A stretch of DNA of 64,000 nt from Bacillus sp. Cs-700 (GCF_011082085.1 NZ_CP041063.1:3954001-4018000), one strand, 5' to 3'; positions 33,442 through 42,856 are shown, counted from the first letter of the stretch. The notes: generated from the sequence alone by a model not told the origin. A program made the numbers and translations.

Positions 33442-35607
33442 TTAATGTTGTAGAGGTAAAGTAATGGTTACAACCGTTCCAACCCCTACCGTACTATCAA
33501 AGTGAATCGTGCCATGGTGTTCGTGTATAATTTTATAACAAACGACAAGGCCAAGTCCTGTTCCCGTATCTTTGTTAGAGAAAAATGGTTCGCCTAATCG
33601 TTCCAAACGATCTTTTGGTATCCCGACTCCTTTATCGGCAATTTCAATAAACAAATGGGTATCAGAGTTGCAGGTGGTGATTGAAAGCAGTCCACCATCC
33701 GGCATCGATTCAATCCCATTTTTGATCACGTTCATAAGAACCTGGGTAATCTGATTTTTTTCACAGTGCATCATAAGGGATGGTGTGTGAAAAGCGGTTC
33801 TTACATTGACTTTATTCAATAATAGTTCAGGATTCATAAGTGAAACAACGTTCCGTGTTAGCGCCATAATATCGATTTGTTGATACGTAACAGCCTGCGG
33901 TCTTGCGAGTGAGAGAAACTCGTTAATAATTCCTTCAATCCGATCCATTTCAGAAAGCATGAGCTCAAGAATTTCATCGTTAATGCGATCTTTGTAAAGT
34001 TGAATGAAGCCTTTGACAGATGTTAATGGGTTGCGCACTTCATGAGCGACAGCTGCTGCGAGCTGACCGATTGCAGAAAGTTTTTCAGAACGAAGAAGAA
34101 GCTCTTCGGTTTTCTTACGGTCACGAATATCTCTCGTAATAGCGGACATAGCGGTCACGTTTCCTTTGTGATCTTTGATAGGGGAGTAGGTGACGCTCAC
34201 ATCGATCGGTGTGCCATCTTTTTTTACTCTTACCGTTTCAAAATCAACCACTCCCTCACCATCAAGCACGGCTTTGATGATGCGGTTTGCTTCTTTTTTA
34301 TTTTGATCTGGATAGATGTCATGTAGATGAGTGATCATATCCTCATCGTTGTATCCGTAGAGTTTCTTAAAGGCTGGGTTAATCTGAATGATTTCTTTGT
34401 CTAGGTTACTAACGGAAATCGCATCCGCGTTATTGGTGAAGATGGATTCGATGAGCTCCTGCGTTTCGATAAGTTCTCGTTCAACTTCTTTTCGCTCAGA
34501 AATGTCTCTTCCAATCGCAATAAGGTATTTTCGCTTTCCATTGGAATGGAAAGTTGGTGCTTTAATGATTTCGAATGTGGCCATTTCGCCACTTGCGAGT
34601 TCGAGTTGATATTCATAATCGACTTTTGCTTGTTGCTTCCAGGCTAATAGGTCAGTATTCGCATTATTTTTCAGTAAATGATGGGCATCGATGTTGCTAC
34701 AGTTTAATTCTTCGCACGTTCTTCCTTTGTATTTTCCTTCTTCAATTCCAAAAATTCGTTTGGCGTATGCGTTCATTTCAATGATTTTCCCGTTCTCATC
34801 TTTGAAAATAATAAATTCAGGAATGGAATCAATAAGCGAGCGTAATTGTTCTGCCTGATCGAGGGCATCCAGTTGAGCGTCTTTAAATTCAGTAATGTCT
34901 TTAACAATTTTATAAGCGCCGCGAAACCGTCCGTTCGTATGAATCGGGATGGTTTTGATAAGAAGATGCACGCAATTTCCGTGGACATCGCTCGCTTCAA
35001 TTTCATATGGACGCTGATCACCGTGGAGTGCTAATTCAAAGTGTCTTCCGATCGTTTGAATGGTTTGCACGTCAACAACCTCTATTGGAGCATGACGTAA
35101 GTCATCAAGAGAATAACCGAGCATGTGATGAAGTGATCGATTGATGAGCGTAAGGTGAAGGCGTTCATTAATAAAAGCGATGCCGTCTGGATTCTCATCA
35201 ATTAAAGAATGAATTTGCTGCTGAAGCTCTTCCGACTTTTCATCAAAGGGAGTTTCCATATCTTTCTGCTGGCTTTTTTTATAAATCGCTTCTTTATCTT
35301 CAACGATGATGAACGTAATCAGTTCGTCGTTAATCGGGGAGAGCCGAATCATTTCGTCTGTATGAGGGAGAGGAATGGAAATATACTCTCCCGGCTGCAC
35401 GGTCAATGCTTTATTTAAGTAGGGGGTTAGTTCGTTCTCTTGTATCCTTAATATGCTTTCATAGGATTGTATGAAATCCATTTGTTCATAGGATGAAAAT
35501 CTTGAAATGGCATATTCATTACGATGGGCAATGCGACCGTTCCTATCCAAAATAAAGAGGGACAAGGGAATGGCATCGTAATGAGCAAAAAAGGAAGCTG
35601 TCATCAT
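33442..35607 (-). CDS. Multi-PAS sensor histidine kinase (sporulation-kinase type)
   Basis: 721 residues, no membrane segment. A degenerate N-terminal PAS-like region (about 8-110), three PAS domains (about 135-250, 270-380, 395-510), HisKA with VAHEVRNPLTSVKGFIQLY and HATPase with NGIESMPDGG, DKGVGIP and GTGLGLVVC. Soluble PAS kinases with this HisKA type feed the Spo0A phosphorelay in Bacilli (KinA/KinE-like). The open frame runs to 35829 through a palindromic repeat, but ATG 35607 has GGAGGG eight bases upstream. No response regulator neighbours it. Confidence 0.82.
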   Translation of the reverse strand: MMTASFFAHYDAIPLSLFILDRNGRIAHRNEYAISRFSSYEQMDFIQSYESILRIQENELTPYLNKALTVQPGEYISIPLPHTDEMIRLSPINDELITFIIVEDKEAIYKKSQQKDMETPFDEKSEELQQQIHSLIDENPDGIAFINERLHLTLINRSLHHMLGYSLDDLRHAPIEVVDVQTIQTIGRHFELALHGDQRPYEIEASDVHGNCVHLLIKTIPIHTNGRFRGAYKIVKDITEFKDAQLDALDQAEQLRSLIDSIPEFIIFKDENGKIIEMNAYAKRIFGIEEGKYKGRTCEELNCSNIDAHHLLKNNANTDLLAWKQQAKVDYEYQLELASGEMATFEIIKAPTFHSNGKRKYLIAIGRDISERKEVERELIETQELIESIFTNNADAISVSNLDKEIIQINPAFKKLYGYNDEDMITHLHDIYPDQNKKEANRIIKAVLDGEGVVDFETVRVKKDGTPIDVSVTYSPIKDHKGNVTAMSAITRDIRDRKKTEELLLRSEKLSAIGQLAAAVAHEVRNPLTSVKGFIQLYKDRINDEILELMLSEMDRIEGIINEFLSLARPQAVTYQQIDIMALTRNVVSLMNPELLLNKVNVRTAFHTPSLMMHCEKNQITQVLMNVIKNGIESMPDGGLLSITTCNSDTHLFIEIADKGVGIPKDRLERLGEPFFSNKDTGTGLGLVVCYKIIHEHHGTIHFDSTVGVGTVVTITLPLQH

Positions 35608-35677
35608 TAGGTGTACCCTCCACATCTCATTAGCTATCAATCTATTATAACAAATGAATAAGGGGGAATGGGCAGGG

Positions 35678-35701
35678 GGGGTCAGGTTCGTACCTGACCC
35701 C
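35678..35701. repeat. Family A palindrome, copy 5
   Basis: GGGGTCAGG-TTCGTA-CCTGACCCC, with flanks GGCAGG/CCTGCC extending the symmetry to 35671-35706. It lies between the divergent kinase and PadR genes. Confidence 0.85.
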
Positions 35702-35750
35702 CTGCCTCTTTCGCAATTATCGAGAAAATCATATTGTTGTATCACACATA

Positions 35751-35794
35751 ATACTGTATGATACATAGTATAAATGGTGTACGACATACAGTAT
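35751..35794 (+). promoter_or_regulatory. Candidate PadR operator overlapping the start codon
   Basis: ATACTGTATG (35751-35760) and its exact complement CATACAGTAT (35785-35794), plus an inner ATACATAGTAT. The right arm includes the ATG at 35793. Confidence 0.6.
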
Positions 35795-36155
35795 GGAAGT
35801 TGGTGTAGATGTGACGCTGTTACAGTCATTAATTACGGAGCTTAGAAGAGGAACGTTAACGCTTGCGGTACTCAGCCAATTAAGGTCTCCTCAATATGGG
35901 TATTCACTTGTTCAGTCGCTTGAAAAGTCAGGGATTTCTATTGAACAGAGCACGCTATACCCGCTCCTTCGCAGATTAGAAAAGCAGGAACTTGTGACGA
36001 GTAGTTGGGATACGACGGAAAGCAGACCGCGTAAGTATTACGTTTTAAGTGTATATGGTCGTGACATTTTCGAGCAGCTAAAGGCGGAGTGGGAAAAAAC
36101 ATCAACCGAGCTAAGGTCCTTATTGAAAGGAGAGGAAGAGCGTGAATCTGATTGA
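35793..36155 (+). CDS. PadR family repressor
   Basis: 120 residues with the PadR winged helix: LTLAVLSQLRSPQYGYSLVQ, EQSTLYPLLRRLEKQELV and SRPRKYYVLS. The ATG has no ribosome site; it may be translated leaderless or from the GTG at 35811. The operator dyad reaches into the start codon. It overlaps the next gene by 14 bases, the usual PadR/HAAS pairing. Confidence 0.82.
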   Translation: MEVGVDVTLLQSLITELRRGTLTLAVLSQLRSPQYGYSLVQSLEKSGISIEQSTLYPLLRRLEKQELVTSSWDTTESRPRKYYVLSVYGRDIFEQLKAEWEKTSTELRSLLKGEEERESD

Positions 36156-37095
36156 GGTTTACATTGGAGAAGTGACAAGAAGGCTTCCTGAATCGAATCG
36201 CGAGGACATTGCGCTAGAGTTAAGGTCGACAATTGAGGATATGCTTCCAGAAAACCCAACGGAAGATGACGTGAAGGGAGTACTAAATGAACTTGGCAAT
36301 CCAGTGCAGATGGCGAACGGATTTCGAGATTGGCCAATGTATTTAATCGGTCCACAATATTTCGAGCACTATGTTAAATTATTAAAAACTGTGATGCCAA
36401 TCGCTTTGACCGTCACCTTTATCTTGTTTATGACAGCGAATGTTATAGGTTACAACGGGACTGAAACGATAGGAACTGTTTTCTTTCATTTACTTGGGGA
36501 TGCCATTAGTGGTTTATGGAATACCTTCATCCAAACCCTCTTCTGGATTACGCTCGTTTTTGTTGTCTTAGAACGAACCAATTTGAAAGTAACGGATAGT
36601 TGTCATACGTGGTCAGCAGATGAATTGACGAAAGGAACCCCGCTGCCGAAGAAAAAGAAAATTTCTAAATTTGAACTGTTTAGCGATCTTCTCTTTGCAG
36701 CGGTATGGGCAACGCTATACTATAACGCTGAGCATTTGCTTGGCATCATAAGAAATGGCGAAATCGATGTCCCTTTCTTTAACAATGAGGTGCTGCTCTC
36801 TTATTGGCCGCTTGTTAGTCTAGCTCTTCTAACAGCGGTATTGCTTGCGCTTTATAAAATACTTGTCGGCTATTGGACGAAACGGTTAGCCATTGCGAAC
36901 GCCGTTCATCATGTCTTTGCAACCGTTGTGATTGTGATTATGCTTTTAAATGATCGTCTCATTCATGACGATTTCACGAAGTTATTATCCCTATCAGAAA
37001 TCGTTCAAAACACCTTATTAGCGGCGATTGGACTCTTCTTTGTCATCAGTGCTGGTATCGATATTATCAAAGGATTTTGGAAAGCGAAATTGTGA
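36142..37095 (+). CDS. HAAS-domain membrane protein, PadR partner
   Basis: 317 residues. N-terminal cytosolic HAAS-type helical domain (YIGEVTRRLPESNREDIALE ... VLNELGNPVQMANGF), followed by about six membrane segments. Proteins of this kind are encoded next to PadR regulators and are thought to sense envelope conditions. The GTG start lies after AGGAGAGG inside the padR gene. Confidence 0.75.
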   Translation: MNLIEVYIGEVTRRLPESNREDIALELRSTIEDMLPENPTEDDVKGVLNELGNPVQMANGFRDWPMYLIGPQYFEHYVKLLKTVMPIALTVTFILFMTANVIGYNGTETIGTVFFHLLGDAISGLWNTFIQTLFWITLVFVVLERTNLKVTDSCHTWSADELTKGTPLPKKKKISKFELFSDLLFAAVWATLYYNAEHLLGIIRNGEIDVPFFNNEVLLSYWPLVSLALLTAVLLALYKILVGYWTKRLAIANAVHHVFATVVIVIMLLNDRLIHDDFTKLLSLSEIVQNTLLAAIGLFFVISAGIDIIKGFWKAKL

Positions 37096-37192
37096 GTTAC
37101 CAAAAGAAGTAGAACAGTCGCTTCTATTTGTTGAATATTTAAAAATGGCGCTTGGAATTGGAGAGAACTAATTAACTGAAAAAATAAATTTT

Positions 37193-37223
37193 AAAAGAAT
37201 CGCAGATATTGTGATTCTTTTTT
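37193..37223 (+). terminator. Terminator after the PadR/HAAS operon
   Basis: AAAAGAATC, loop, GATTCTTTT followed by further T. Confidence 0.75.
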
Positions 37224-37309
37224 TCATTCTTATAAACCTTGATATAAAAGGATTTTTGGGATTTTTCTATCTATGAAATTAGGCGAAAGGAAATTCTTCA
37301 GAAAAAATT

Positions 37310-37352
37310 TTTAAACGTTTTCATTGATTTATGAAATAATAATTCCTATAAT
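37310..37352 (+). promoter_or_regulatory. cre-like site and sigma-A promoter of gntP
   Basis: TTTAAACGTTTTCA (37310-37323) matches the CcpA cre consensus TGWAANCGNTNWCA with one mismatch. TTGATT (37324-37329), 17 bases and TATAAT (37347-37352) follow immediately. Confidence 0.65.
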
Positions 37353-37422
37353 GAAGAAAGTTGGAAGGGTTTTCAGAGATTCATTGAAAAGATCCTTTAT
37401 TTCAGAAGAGGTGGGAGTTATC

Positions 37423-38754
37423 ATGGAAATTTATCTTTTAGCAATAACAGTCATATCGATTGCAATTGTCATTGTCGGCGTTTCCGTTTTTCAATGGCAT
37501 GCGTTTATCGGTTTAACGGTAGCGGCTTTGTTCCTGGCAGTTATGTCTGGTATGGAATGGGTCAATATCATAGGTTCGTATGAAACTGGTGTTGGTGGCG
37601 TTCTTGGTCACTTAGTTGGTATCCTAGCACTTGGTACAATTCTGGGGAAACTTTTATCTGAATCTGGTGCAGGTTTACAGATTGCGAATTTCTTTATTCG
37701 CGTTTTTGGAGAGAAGAAGCTCCCGTGGGCGATGTTCTTCTCAGGATTTATTATCGGTATTCCAGTATTCTTTGAAGTTGGTATTCTCATTTTATTACCG
37801 CTTGTTATTTCGATTCAAAAAGCAACGAAGAAAAACATTCTATTGATTGCGCTACCAGCTGTGGCTGGTTTATCGATTGTGCACGGATTGATTCCGCCAC
37901 ATCCAGGTGCGGTTGCAGCGATTGGAATTTATGAAGCCGATCTTGGTAAGGTTCTTTTATACTCACTCATAATAGCGCTTCCAGCAGGTATTCTTGGCGG
38001 TCCGGTATTCGCGAAGTGGATTAATAAACGCGTTGTTCCTGTAGGTGAGCCTGATTTGATCAAGGTAGAAGATGAGCGCGATCCTTCTACGCTACCTGGA
38101 ACAGGCATTTCATTTACAACGATTATTATGCCAGTCTTGCTTCTTGTCTTAGGAACATTCGCACCGTTTCTACCTTTACCAGGTGATGCGGTAGGAATTT
38201 TAGAATTTATCGGTAGCCCACTCGTGGCATTGTTACTTTCTTGTTTCTTTGCTTTCTATTTCCTTGGTTTCCGTCAGGGATTAGACAAAAAACAAATTAA
38301 AAAATACGTGGAAGAATGTATTCTACCTGTAGGTTCTATCATCTTGATCATTGGTGCAGGTGGCGGTTTTAAACAAATCTTGATTGATAGCGGGATTGGT
38401 ACGATTATCGGGAACCTTTCACAGGATCTCTCTTTGTCACCGCTTGTTCTCGCATTTATGATCGCAGGTCTGATCCGAATTGCAACAGGTTCAGCAACGG
38501 TAGCCCTTACAACAGCGGCTGGTATTGTTTCACCGATTATTGCAACAATGTCAGGGGTAAACCTGGAATTGCTCGTTATTGTAACAGGTGCAGGTTCACT
38601 TATGTTCTCACACGTGAACGATGCTGGGTTCTGGATGGTGAAGGAATATCTAGGGTTAACGGTTAAAGAAACGTTTAAGACGTGGACTGTGTTGGAAACA
38701 GTACTTTCCTTTGCTGCTTTTGGTGGCGCTTTGATTTTGAATATGTTTGTATAA
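37423..38754 (+). CDS. gntP: GntP family gluconate:H+ symporter
   Basis: 443 residues with about 12-14 membrane segments, the length of B. subtilis GntP. Family landmarks: FFEVGILILLPLV, HGLIPPHPGAVAAI, TGSATVALTTAAGI and FSHVNDAGFWMVKEYLG. It imports gluconate or a related sugar acid. The frame opens at 37324, but ATG 37423 has GAGGTGGGAG upstream. No gluconate kinase gene is adjacent, which is unlike the B. subtilis gnt operon. A cre-like site suggests catabolite repression. Confidence 0.87.
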   Translation: MEIYLLAITVISIAIVIVGVSVFQWHAFIGLTVAALFLAVMSGMEWVNIIGSYETGVGGVLGHLVGILALGTILGKLLSESGAGLQIANFFIRVFGEKKLPWAMFFSGFIIGIPVFFEVGILILLPLVISIQKATKKNILLIALPAVAGLSIVHGLIPPHPGAVAAIGIYEADLGKVLLYSLIIALPAGILGGPVFAKWINKRVVPVGEPDLIKVEDERDPSTLPGTGISFTTIIMPVLLLVLGTFAPFLPLPGDAVGILEFIGSPLVALLLSCFFAFYFLGFRQGLDKKQIKKYVEECILPVGSIILIIGAGGGFKQILIDSGIGTIIGNLSQDLSLSPLVLAFMIAGLIRIATGSATVALTTAAGIVSPIIATMSGVNLELLVIVTGAGSLMFSHVNDAGFWMVKEYLGLTVKETFKTWTVLETVLSFAAFGGALILNMFV

Positions 38755-38768
38755 GAATGGAAAGAGAG

Positions 38769-38792
38769 GGGGTCAGGCACGTGCCTGACCCC
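38769..38792. repeat. Family A palindrome, copy 6
   Basis: GGGGTCAGG-CACGTG-CCTGACCCC, perfectly symmetric, with GAGAG/CTCTC flanks and a T run on the plus side. It works plausibly as terminator between the convergent gntP and CDF genes. Confidence 0.9.
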
Positions 38793-38804
38793 CTCTCTCT
38801 TTTT

Positions 38805-39716
38805 TTAATTGCAGTTATTTTCCTGATTCTTGATGTAAGATGTATTGCATTCCATTTGAATGGTGGTGTGGCTAAGCTCAAACTGATCATGTAGTTTTTG
38901 ATTTGCGAGTTGGAGAAGTTGATCACGGTCACAACCGTTATTGACGACTAAATGACACGTGAAAGCAGGAAAGTCAGAAGTGATGTTCCAAATATGCACG
39001 TCGTGGATCGAATGAACACCATCTAAACCAGTTAACATTTTCTTTACTTCTTCTAGGTCAATATTAGAAGGTGTTCCTTCCATTAAGACGTGGAAGGAAT
39101 CTTTTGTAACTCGAATTCCGCTAATTAAAACAAGGATAGCTACGATGGAGCTTGCGATCGGATCTGCGTAATTCCAACCGACGAACATGATGAGAAGGGC
39201 AGCGATAATAGCACCAATTGAACCTAATAAATCACCAAGTACATGAAGAAAAGCACTTCGTAAATTTAAGTTTTCTGATGTATCACCTTTCATCAAGATC
39301 CATGCCACTAGTACATTTACGATAAAACCGATTGTCGCAATGATCAGCATGCCTGTACTTGCTACATCAGGTGGATCGATAAATCGATTAATAGATTCCC
39401 ATAGGATATAGATAGAAATACCGATTAGCGCAAGACCATTTAAAAAAGCGGCTAAAATTTCAAATCGTTTGTATCCATAGGTTTTATCCTGATTCGATGC
39501 CTTTTCCCCAAGTTTAAATGCAAGAAGACTCATTCCAAGCGCAACAGCGTCGCTAAGCATATGTCCAGCATCTGATAAGAGTGCGAGACTATTTGTTACA
39601 AATCCTCCAATTACCTCAAGAATCATAAAAGACGAAATAAGTAGGAAACTAATAAAAAGCGCTTTTTTGTTAGCGGAATGTGTGTGTCCGTGATCATGAG
39701 AATGGTTATGTCCCAA
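38805..39716 (-). CDS. Cation diffusion facilitator (CzcD-like metal exporter)
   Basis: 303 residues: His-rich N-terminus (GHNHSHDHGHTH), six membrane segments, metal-site motifs SDAGHMLSDAVALGMS and HVLGDLLGS, and a C-terminal cytosolic domain with VHSIHDVHIWNI. It exports Zn2+ and related divalent ions. The frame is open to 39881, but TTG 39716 has GGAGG seven bases upstream and starts the protein right at the His-rich segment. Confidence 0.87.
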   Translation of the reverse strand: MGHNHSHDHGHTHSANKKALFISFLLISSFMILEVIGGFVTNSLALLSDAGHMLSDAVALGMSLLAFKLGEKASNQDKTYGYKRFEILAAFLNGLALIGISIYILWESINRFIDPPDVASTGMLIIATIGFIVNVLVAWILMKGDTSENLNLRSAFLHVLGDLLGSIGAIIAALLIMFVGWNYADPIASSIVAILVLISGIRVTKDSFHVLMEGTPSNIDLEEVKKMLTGLDGVHSIHDVHIWNITSDFPAFTCHLVVNNGCDRDQLLQLANQKLHDQFELSHTTIQMECNTSYIKNQENNCN

Positions 39717-39754
39717 AATAATTCCTCCAGTCTGTATGTCGTGTAAGTGATATA

Positions 39755-39768
39755 TGATTATGTGTTCA
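39755..39768 (-). promoter_or_regulatory. Candidate CzrA-type operator
   Basis: TGAT-TATGTG-TTCA matches the ArsR/SmtB-type 12-2-12 core TGAA-N6-TTCA with one mismatch. It lies about 40 bases before the CDF gene. The presumed ArsR regulator is not in the window. Confidence 0.4.
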
Positions 39769-39824
39769 TGTATTGATTGTACCACTTTTTGTAGAGAATT
39801 AAACGGGGGAGAAGAGGGGAGAAG

Positions 39825-39848
39825 GGGGTCAGGTTCGAACCTGACCCC
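39825..39848. repeat. Family A palindrome, copy 7
   Basis: GGGGTCAGG-TTCGAA-CCTGACCCC, perfectly symmetric, upstream of the CDF gene. Confidence 0.9.
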
Positions 39849-39967
39849 CTCAAAAGACAATTGTCTTTTGAAAGCGTACACTTAGTAGAAAGGTAATGAA
39901 TACAATTGAATTTTCATGTATGGAAGCTTTATTTTCGGAAACAGTATTAGGATAGAGGAGGTTATGG

Positions 39968-40459
39968 ATGGTGTCAAAAGATCGTGGACTACTCTACATC
40001 ATTTGGATTGTTACTGGTGTATTATTATATCGATTTGTTCCAAAAACTAAAATTAGACATGTGATTGTTGTCATGTTTTTCAAGCAATTTGTTACCTGGT
40101 TTTTAGGGTTATGGGTGGTTGAGAAAGGGTTGATTAAGTATCCAGTACGATTTATGAAGAAATCTAATAAAAGTAGCTTTACATTTGAATACTTCATATA
40201 TCCCTCGTTCTGTGCGATTTTTAATTTAAATTATCCTGAGAAGCGAAATAAGGTTATCCAATTTCTTTACTATCTTTTTCATGTTGGTTTGATTACTGGT
40301 GGCGAAGTATTGGCGGAGCGGTATACGAATCTCATTAAGTATGTAAAGTGGAAATGGTACTATAGTTTTGTTTCACTTGGAATAACGAATTACGTATCGA
40401 GACGTTTCTATAAATGGTTTTATAAAAATGAATTTGAAGAAAGTGAAACAAGTGGATGA
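39968..40459 (+). CDS. CBO0543-like membrane protein
   Basis: 163 residues with about four membrane segments, many aromatic and basic residues, and the motifs FFKQFVTWFLGLWVVEKGLI and PSFCAIFNLNYPEKRNK, typical of CBO0543-type proteins of spore formers. AGGAGG lies six bases before the ATG. Function unknown; a role in spore germination has been suggested for relatives, which I cannot confirm. Confidence 0.7.
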   Translation: MVSKDRGLLYIIWIVTGVLLYRFVPKTKIRHVIVVMFFKQFVTWFLGLWVVEKGLIKYPVRFMKKSNKSSFTFEYFIYPSFCAIFNLNYPEKRNKVIQFLYYLFHVGLITGGEVLAERYTNLIKYVKWKWYYSFVSLGITNYVSRRFYKWFYKNEFEESETSG

Positions 40460-40569
40460 ATCGCCAGATAGGTTGTACACACTTTCCTACTAAATAACAG
40501 ACTGCACTTTACACCTTTCTTTGTGATATCTTTTTTATGGTTCTAGTGAAATCAGTGAAGGGTGTTTAA

Positions 40570-41220
40570 ATGAGTAAAAAAATAAAAGTGACGCTTCCTA
40601 AAATTCCGACGGTATTGGAAGAAGGAAGCTTTCGTGATATCTATCGTGATGAAGATTTTTCGTTAATGAATTGTGAGATTACGGGAGAAACAATTGAAGA
40701 TATTGAACTAGATCAGGCCATTGTTTCAAAAGTTGTATTTCGAAATGTGACGTTAACAAATGCGATGCTACCTCGCGTAGATCTAACGGATGTGATCTTT
40801 GATAATTGCAATCTTTCAAATGTGAACTTCAATGAAGGCATCATTCATCGTGTAAAGTTTATTGATTGCAAACTCATGGGAACAGATTTTACTGAAGCAA
40901 ATCTCGGAAACGTTCTATTTGAAAATAGCCGCGCGCATTTCAGTAGTTACGTGGATACGCGCTTAAAACAAGTGGAGTTTACGTCCACTTCACTACAAAA
41001 TGCAAACTACCACGGCTGTCAGTTTACAAAGACGGCTTTCGTTCAGTGTGATCTAAACGAAGCGAATTTTGTGCAAACGCGCTTAAATGGTGTAGATATT
41101 AGCACGTGTCATTTCGAGCGAATTCACGTTGATTTCGAAACGCTTGAGGGTTGTGTAGTATCACAGGAGCAGGCGATCGGGTTTGCGAAGTTATTAGGAT
41201 TGAACGTTGCGGATGAATAG
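40570..41220 (+). CDS. Pentapeptide-repeat protein
   Basis: 216 residues, nearly all pentapeptide repeats of the A(D/N)LXX kind (VDLTDVIFDNCNLSNVNFNE, then CKLMGTDFTEANLGNVLFEN), forming a right-handed quadrilateral beta helix. The C-terminus ends with a helical cap (QAIGFAKLLGLNVADE). Some family members (Qnr, MfpA) mimic DNA and protect gyrase; most, including this branch, have no proven role. Single gene with its own terminator. Confidence 0.85.
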   Translation: MSKKIKVTLPKIPTVLEEGSFRDIYRDEDFSLMNCEITGETIEDIELDQAIVSKVVFRNVTLTNAMLPRVDLTDVIFDNCNLSNVNFNEGIIHRVKFIDCKLMGTDFTEANLGNVLFENSRAHFSSYVDTRLKQVEFTSTSLQNANYHGCQFTKTAFVQCDLNEANFVQTRLNGVDISTCHFERIHVDFETLEGCVVSQEQAIGFAKLLGLNVADE

Positions 41221-41225
41221 AAAGT

Positions 41226-41259
41226 GGCGAGGCAGGTGCATTTCTGCCTCGCCTTTTTT
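41226..41259 (+). terminator. Terminator of the pentapeptide-repeat gene
   Basis: GGCGAGGCAG, loop, CTGCCTCGCC, T6. Confidence 0.9.
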
Positions 41260-41434
41260 CATTGAAGATAACTCGTAACGTCATGCAGCGGAGCAGGAGC
41301 GTTTACCCAGAGCTGAGTGAGTAAAGAAGTCATTGAGGAATAGGTGATAATTTGAAATAATTGAGAGTAGAGCAGGTTACATAGACGAAGAAGCGTAAGG
41401 AAGACGAAATAAGCTCTTACGATTGGAGGGTTTT

Positions 41435-41905
41435 ATGAACATTCGACATGTAAAGCAGTCAGACTACTATGTCATTGCGCCACAAATCAATGAATGGTGG
41501 AATGGCAGACAAATGGCCGACAGGCTACCTAAATTGTTTTTTGATCACTTTACGAATACGAGTTTTGTCGCAGAACAAGATGGTGAAATTATTGGCTTTC
41601 TCATAGGTTTTCTTTCTCAATCGCATCTTCAGGAAGGGTATATTCATTTTGTTGGTGTCCACCCTACGCATCGTGGCAGCCACATTGGACGCCAACTCTA
41701 TGAGTCTTTCTATCAAACAATGAAAGCTTATGGCCGAAATTTGGTGAGGTGCGTTACCTCTCCAGTAAATAAGAATTCAATTGCTTACCACATTCGAATG
41801 GGGTTTGAAATTGAAGGTGGTAATCGTGTCGTAAATGGAATTGCGGTGCACTCAAATTATGACGGACCAGGAGAAGAGCGGGTAGTGTTTGTGAAGCGCA
41901 TATAA
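41435..41905 (+). CDS. GNAT family acetyltransferase
   Basis: 156 residues with the acetyl-CoA motif VGVHPTHRGSHIGRQLYESF and the end VNKNSIAYHIRMGFEIEGG. The ATG at 41435 has GGAGGG four bases upstream. A family A palindrome follows the stop by twelve bases. Substrate unknown. Confidence 0.82.
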   Translation: MNIRHVKQSDYYVIAPQINEWWNGRQMADRLPKLFFDHFTNTSFVAEQDGEIIGFLIGFLSQSHLQEGYIHFVGVHPTHRGSHIGRQLYESFYQTMKAYGRNLVRCVTSPVNKNSIAYHIRMGFEIEGGNRVVNGIAVHSNYDGPGEERVVFVKRI

Positions 41906-41917
41906 ATGTCCACGGGA

Positions 41918-41941
41918 GGGGTCAGGCTCGAGCCTGACCCC
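41918..41941. repeat. Family A palindrome, copy 8
   Basis: GGGGTCAGG-CTCGAG-CCTGACCCC, perfectly symmetric; flanks GGGA/TCCC extend it to 41914-41945. It lies between the GNAT gene and spo0M. Confidence 0.9.
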
Positions 41942-42024
41942 TCCCTGCCCAGCAGGAATCCACAATCCACCTGCCGAACTATATTTCTTGAGAATGATGC
42001 ACATAATCAAAGGAGCGGTGACAA

Positions 42025-42789
42025 ATGTCATTTATGAAGAAAATGATGGCGCGTGTAGGTGTTGGAAGTTCAGAAGTTGATACGATCTTGAATCGAAATG
42101 TCCTTGTTCCAGGTGAAACGGTCGATGGTGTGATTAATATAAGAGCAGGTAGCGTTGAACAAACGATTGAAAAGATCGATCTCACCCTTCACACAACTTA
42201 CGTGCAAAAGAAAGATGACAGCAAGGTAACCAAATCGGCTCAAATTGCGCGGCACGCGGTTGCGAATCAGTTTACTATTCAACCAAATGATGAGAGGGAA
42301 TTCCCTTTCTCGTTTACGTTGCCACTTGATGCCCCGATCAGTAAAGGGAAGAGCAAAGTTTGGCTTCAAACTGGACTCGATATTAAAAGTGCAGTGGATC
42401 CGCAAGATAAGGATATGATTCAAATTGCACCTCATCCGTATATCAATGCTTTCCTTCAAGCAGTCGATGGACTTGGTTTTAAGCTTCGAGAGGTTGAAAA
42501 TGAAGAAGCTCACGGTTTTGGCCGACTGCCGTTTATTCAGGAATTTGAGTTCCACGCCACACACGGTGCGTTTCGCAGTCGCCTTGATGAGCTAGAAGCC
42601 GTGTTTCAGCCGGTTTCAGAAGACAACATTCGCGTGATCCTTGAGATCGATCGAAAAGCACGAGGCTTTTCTGGATTCTTATCTGAAATGCTTGAAACGG
42701 ATGAATCCAAAGTGCAGTTTATGTTAACGACAGACGATGTTAACGAGATCCAGCGCCAGCTTATTGATGTTCTTAACCAATACGCATAA
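42025..42789 (+). CDS. spo0M: Sporulation control protein Spo0M
   Basis: 254 residues, arrestin-like beta sandwich family. N-terminus MSFMKKMMARVGVGSSEVDT and FPFSFTLPLDAPIS, KSKVWLQTGLDIKSAVDP are as in B. subtilis Spo0M (about 258 residues). It modulates early sporulation and cell-cycle events by an unclear mechanism. GGAGCGG precedes the ATG. Monocistronic with its own terminator. Confidence 0.88.
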   Translation: MSFMKKMMARVGVGSSEVDTILNRNVLVPGETVDGVINIRAGSVEQTIEKIDLTLHTTYVQKKDDSKVTKSAQIARHAVANQFTIQPNDEREFPFSFTLPLDAPISKGKSKVWLQTGLDIKSAVDPQDKDMIQIAPHPYINAFLQAVDGLGFKLREVENEEAHGFGRLPFIQEFEFHATHGAFRSRLDELEAVFQPVSEDNIRVILEIDRKARGFSGFLSEMLETDESKVQFMLTTDDVNEIQRQLIDVLNQYA

Positions 42790-42821
42790 AAAGTTAACCG
42801 CGCGCTCGAGCGTAGCTGGTA

Positions 42822-42856
42822 AAAACGCACTTATTTAGGTAAGTGCGTTTTATTTT
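42822..42856 (+). terminator. Terminator of spo0M
   Basis: AAAACGCACTTA, loop TTTAGG, TAAGTGCGTTTTATTTT. Confidence 0.88.
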
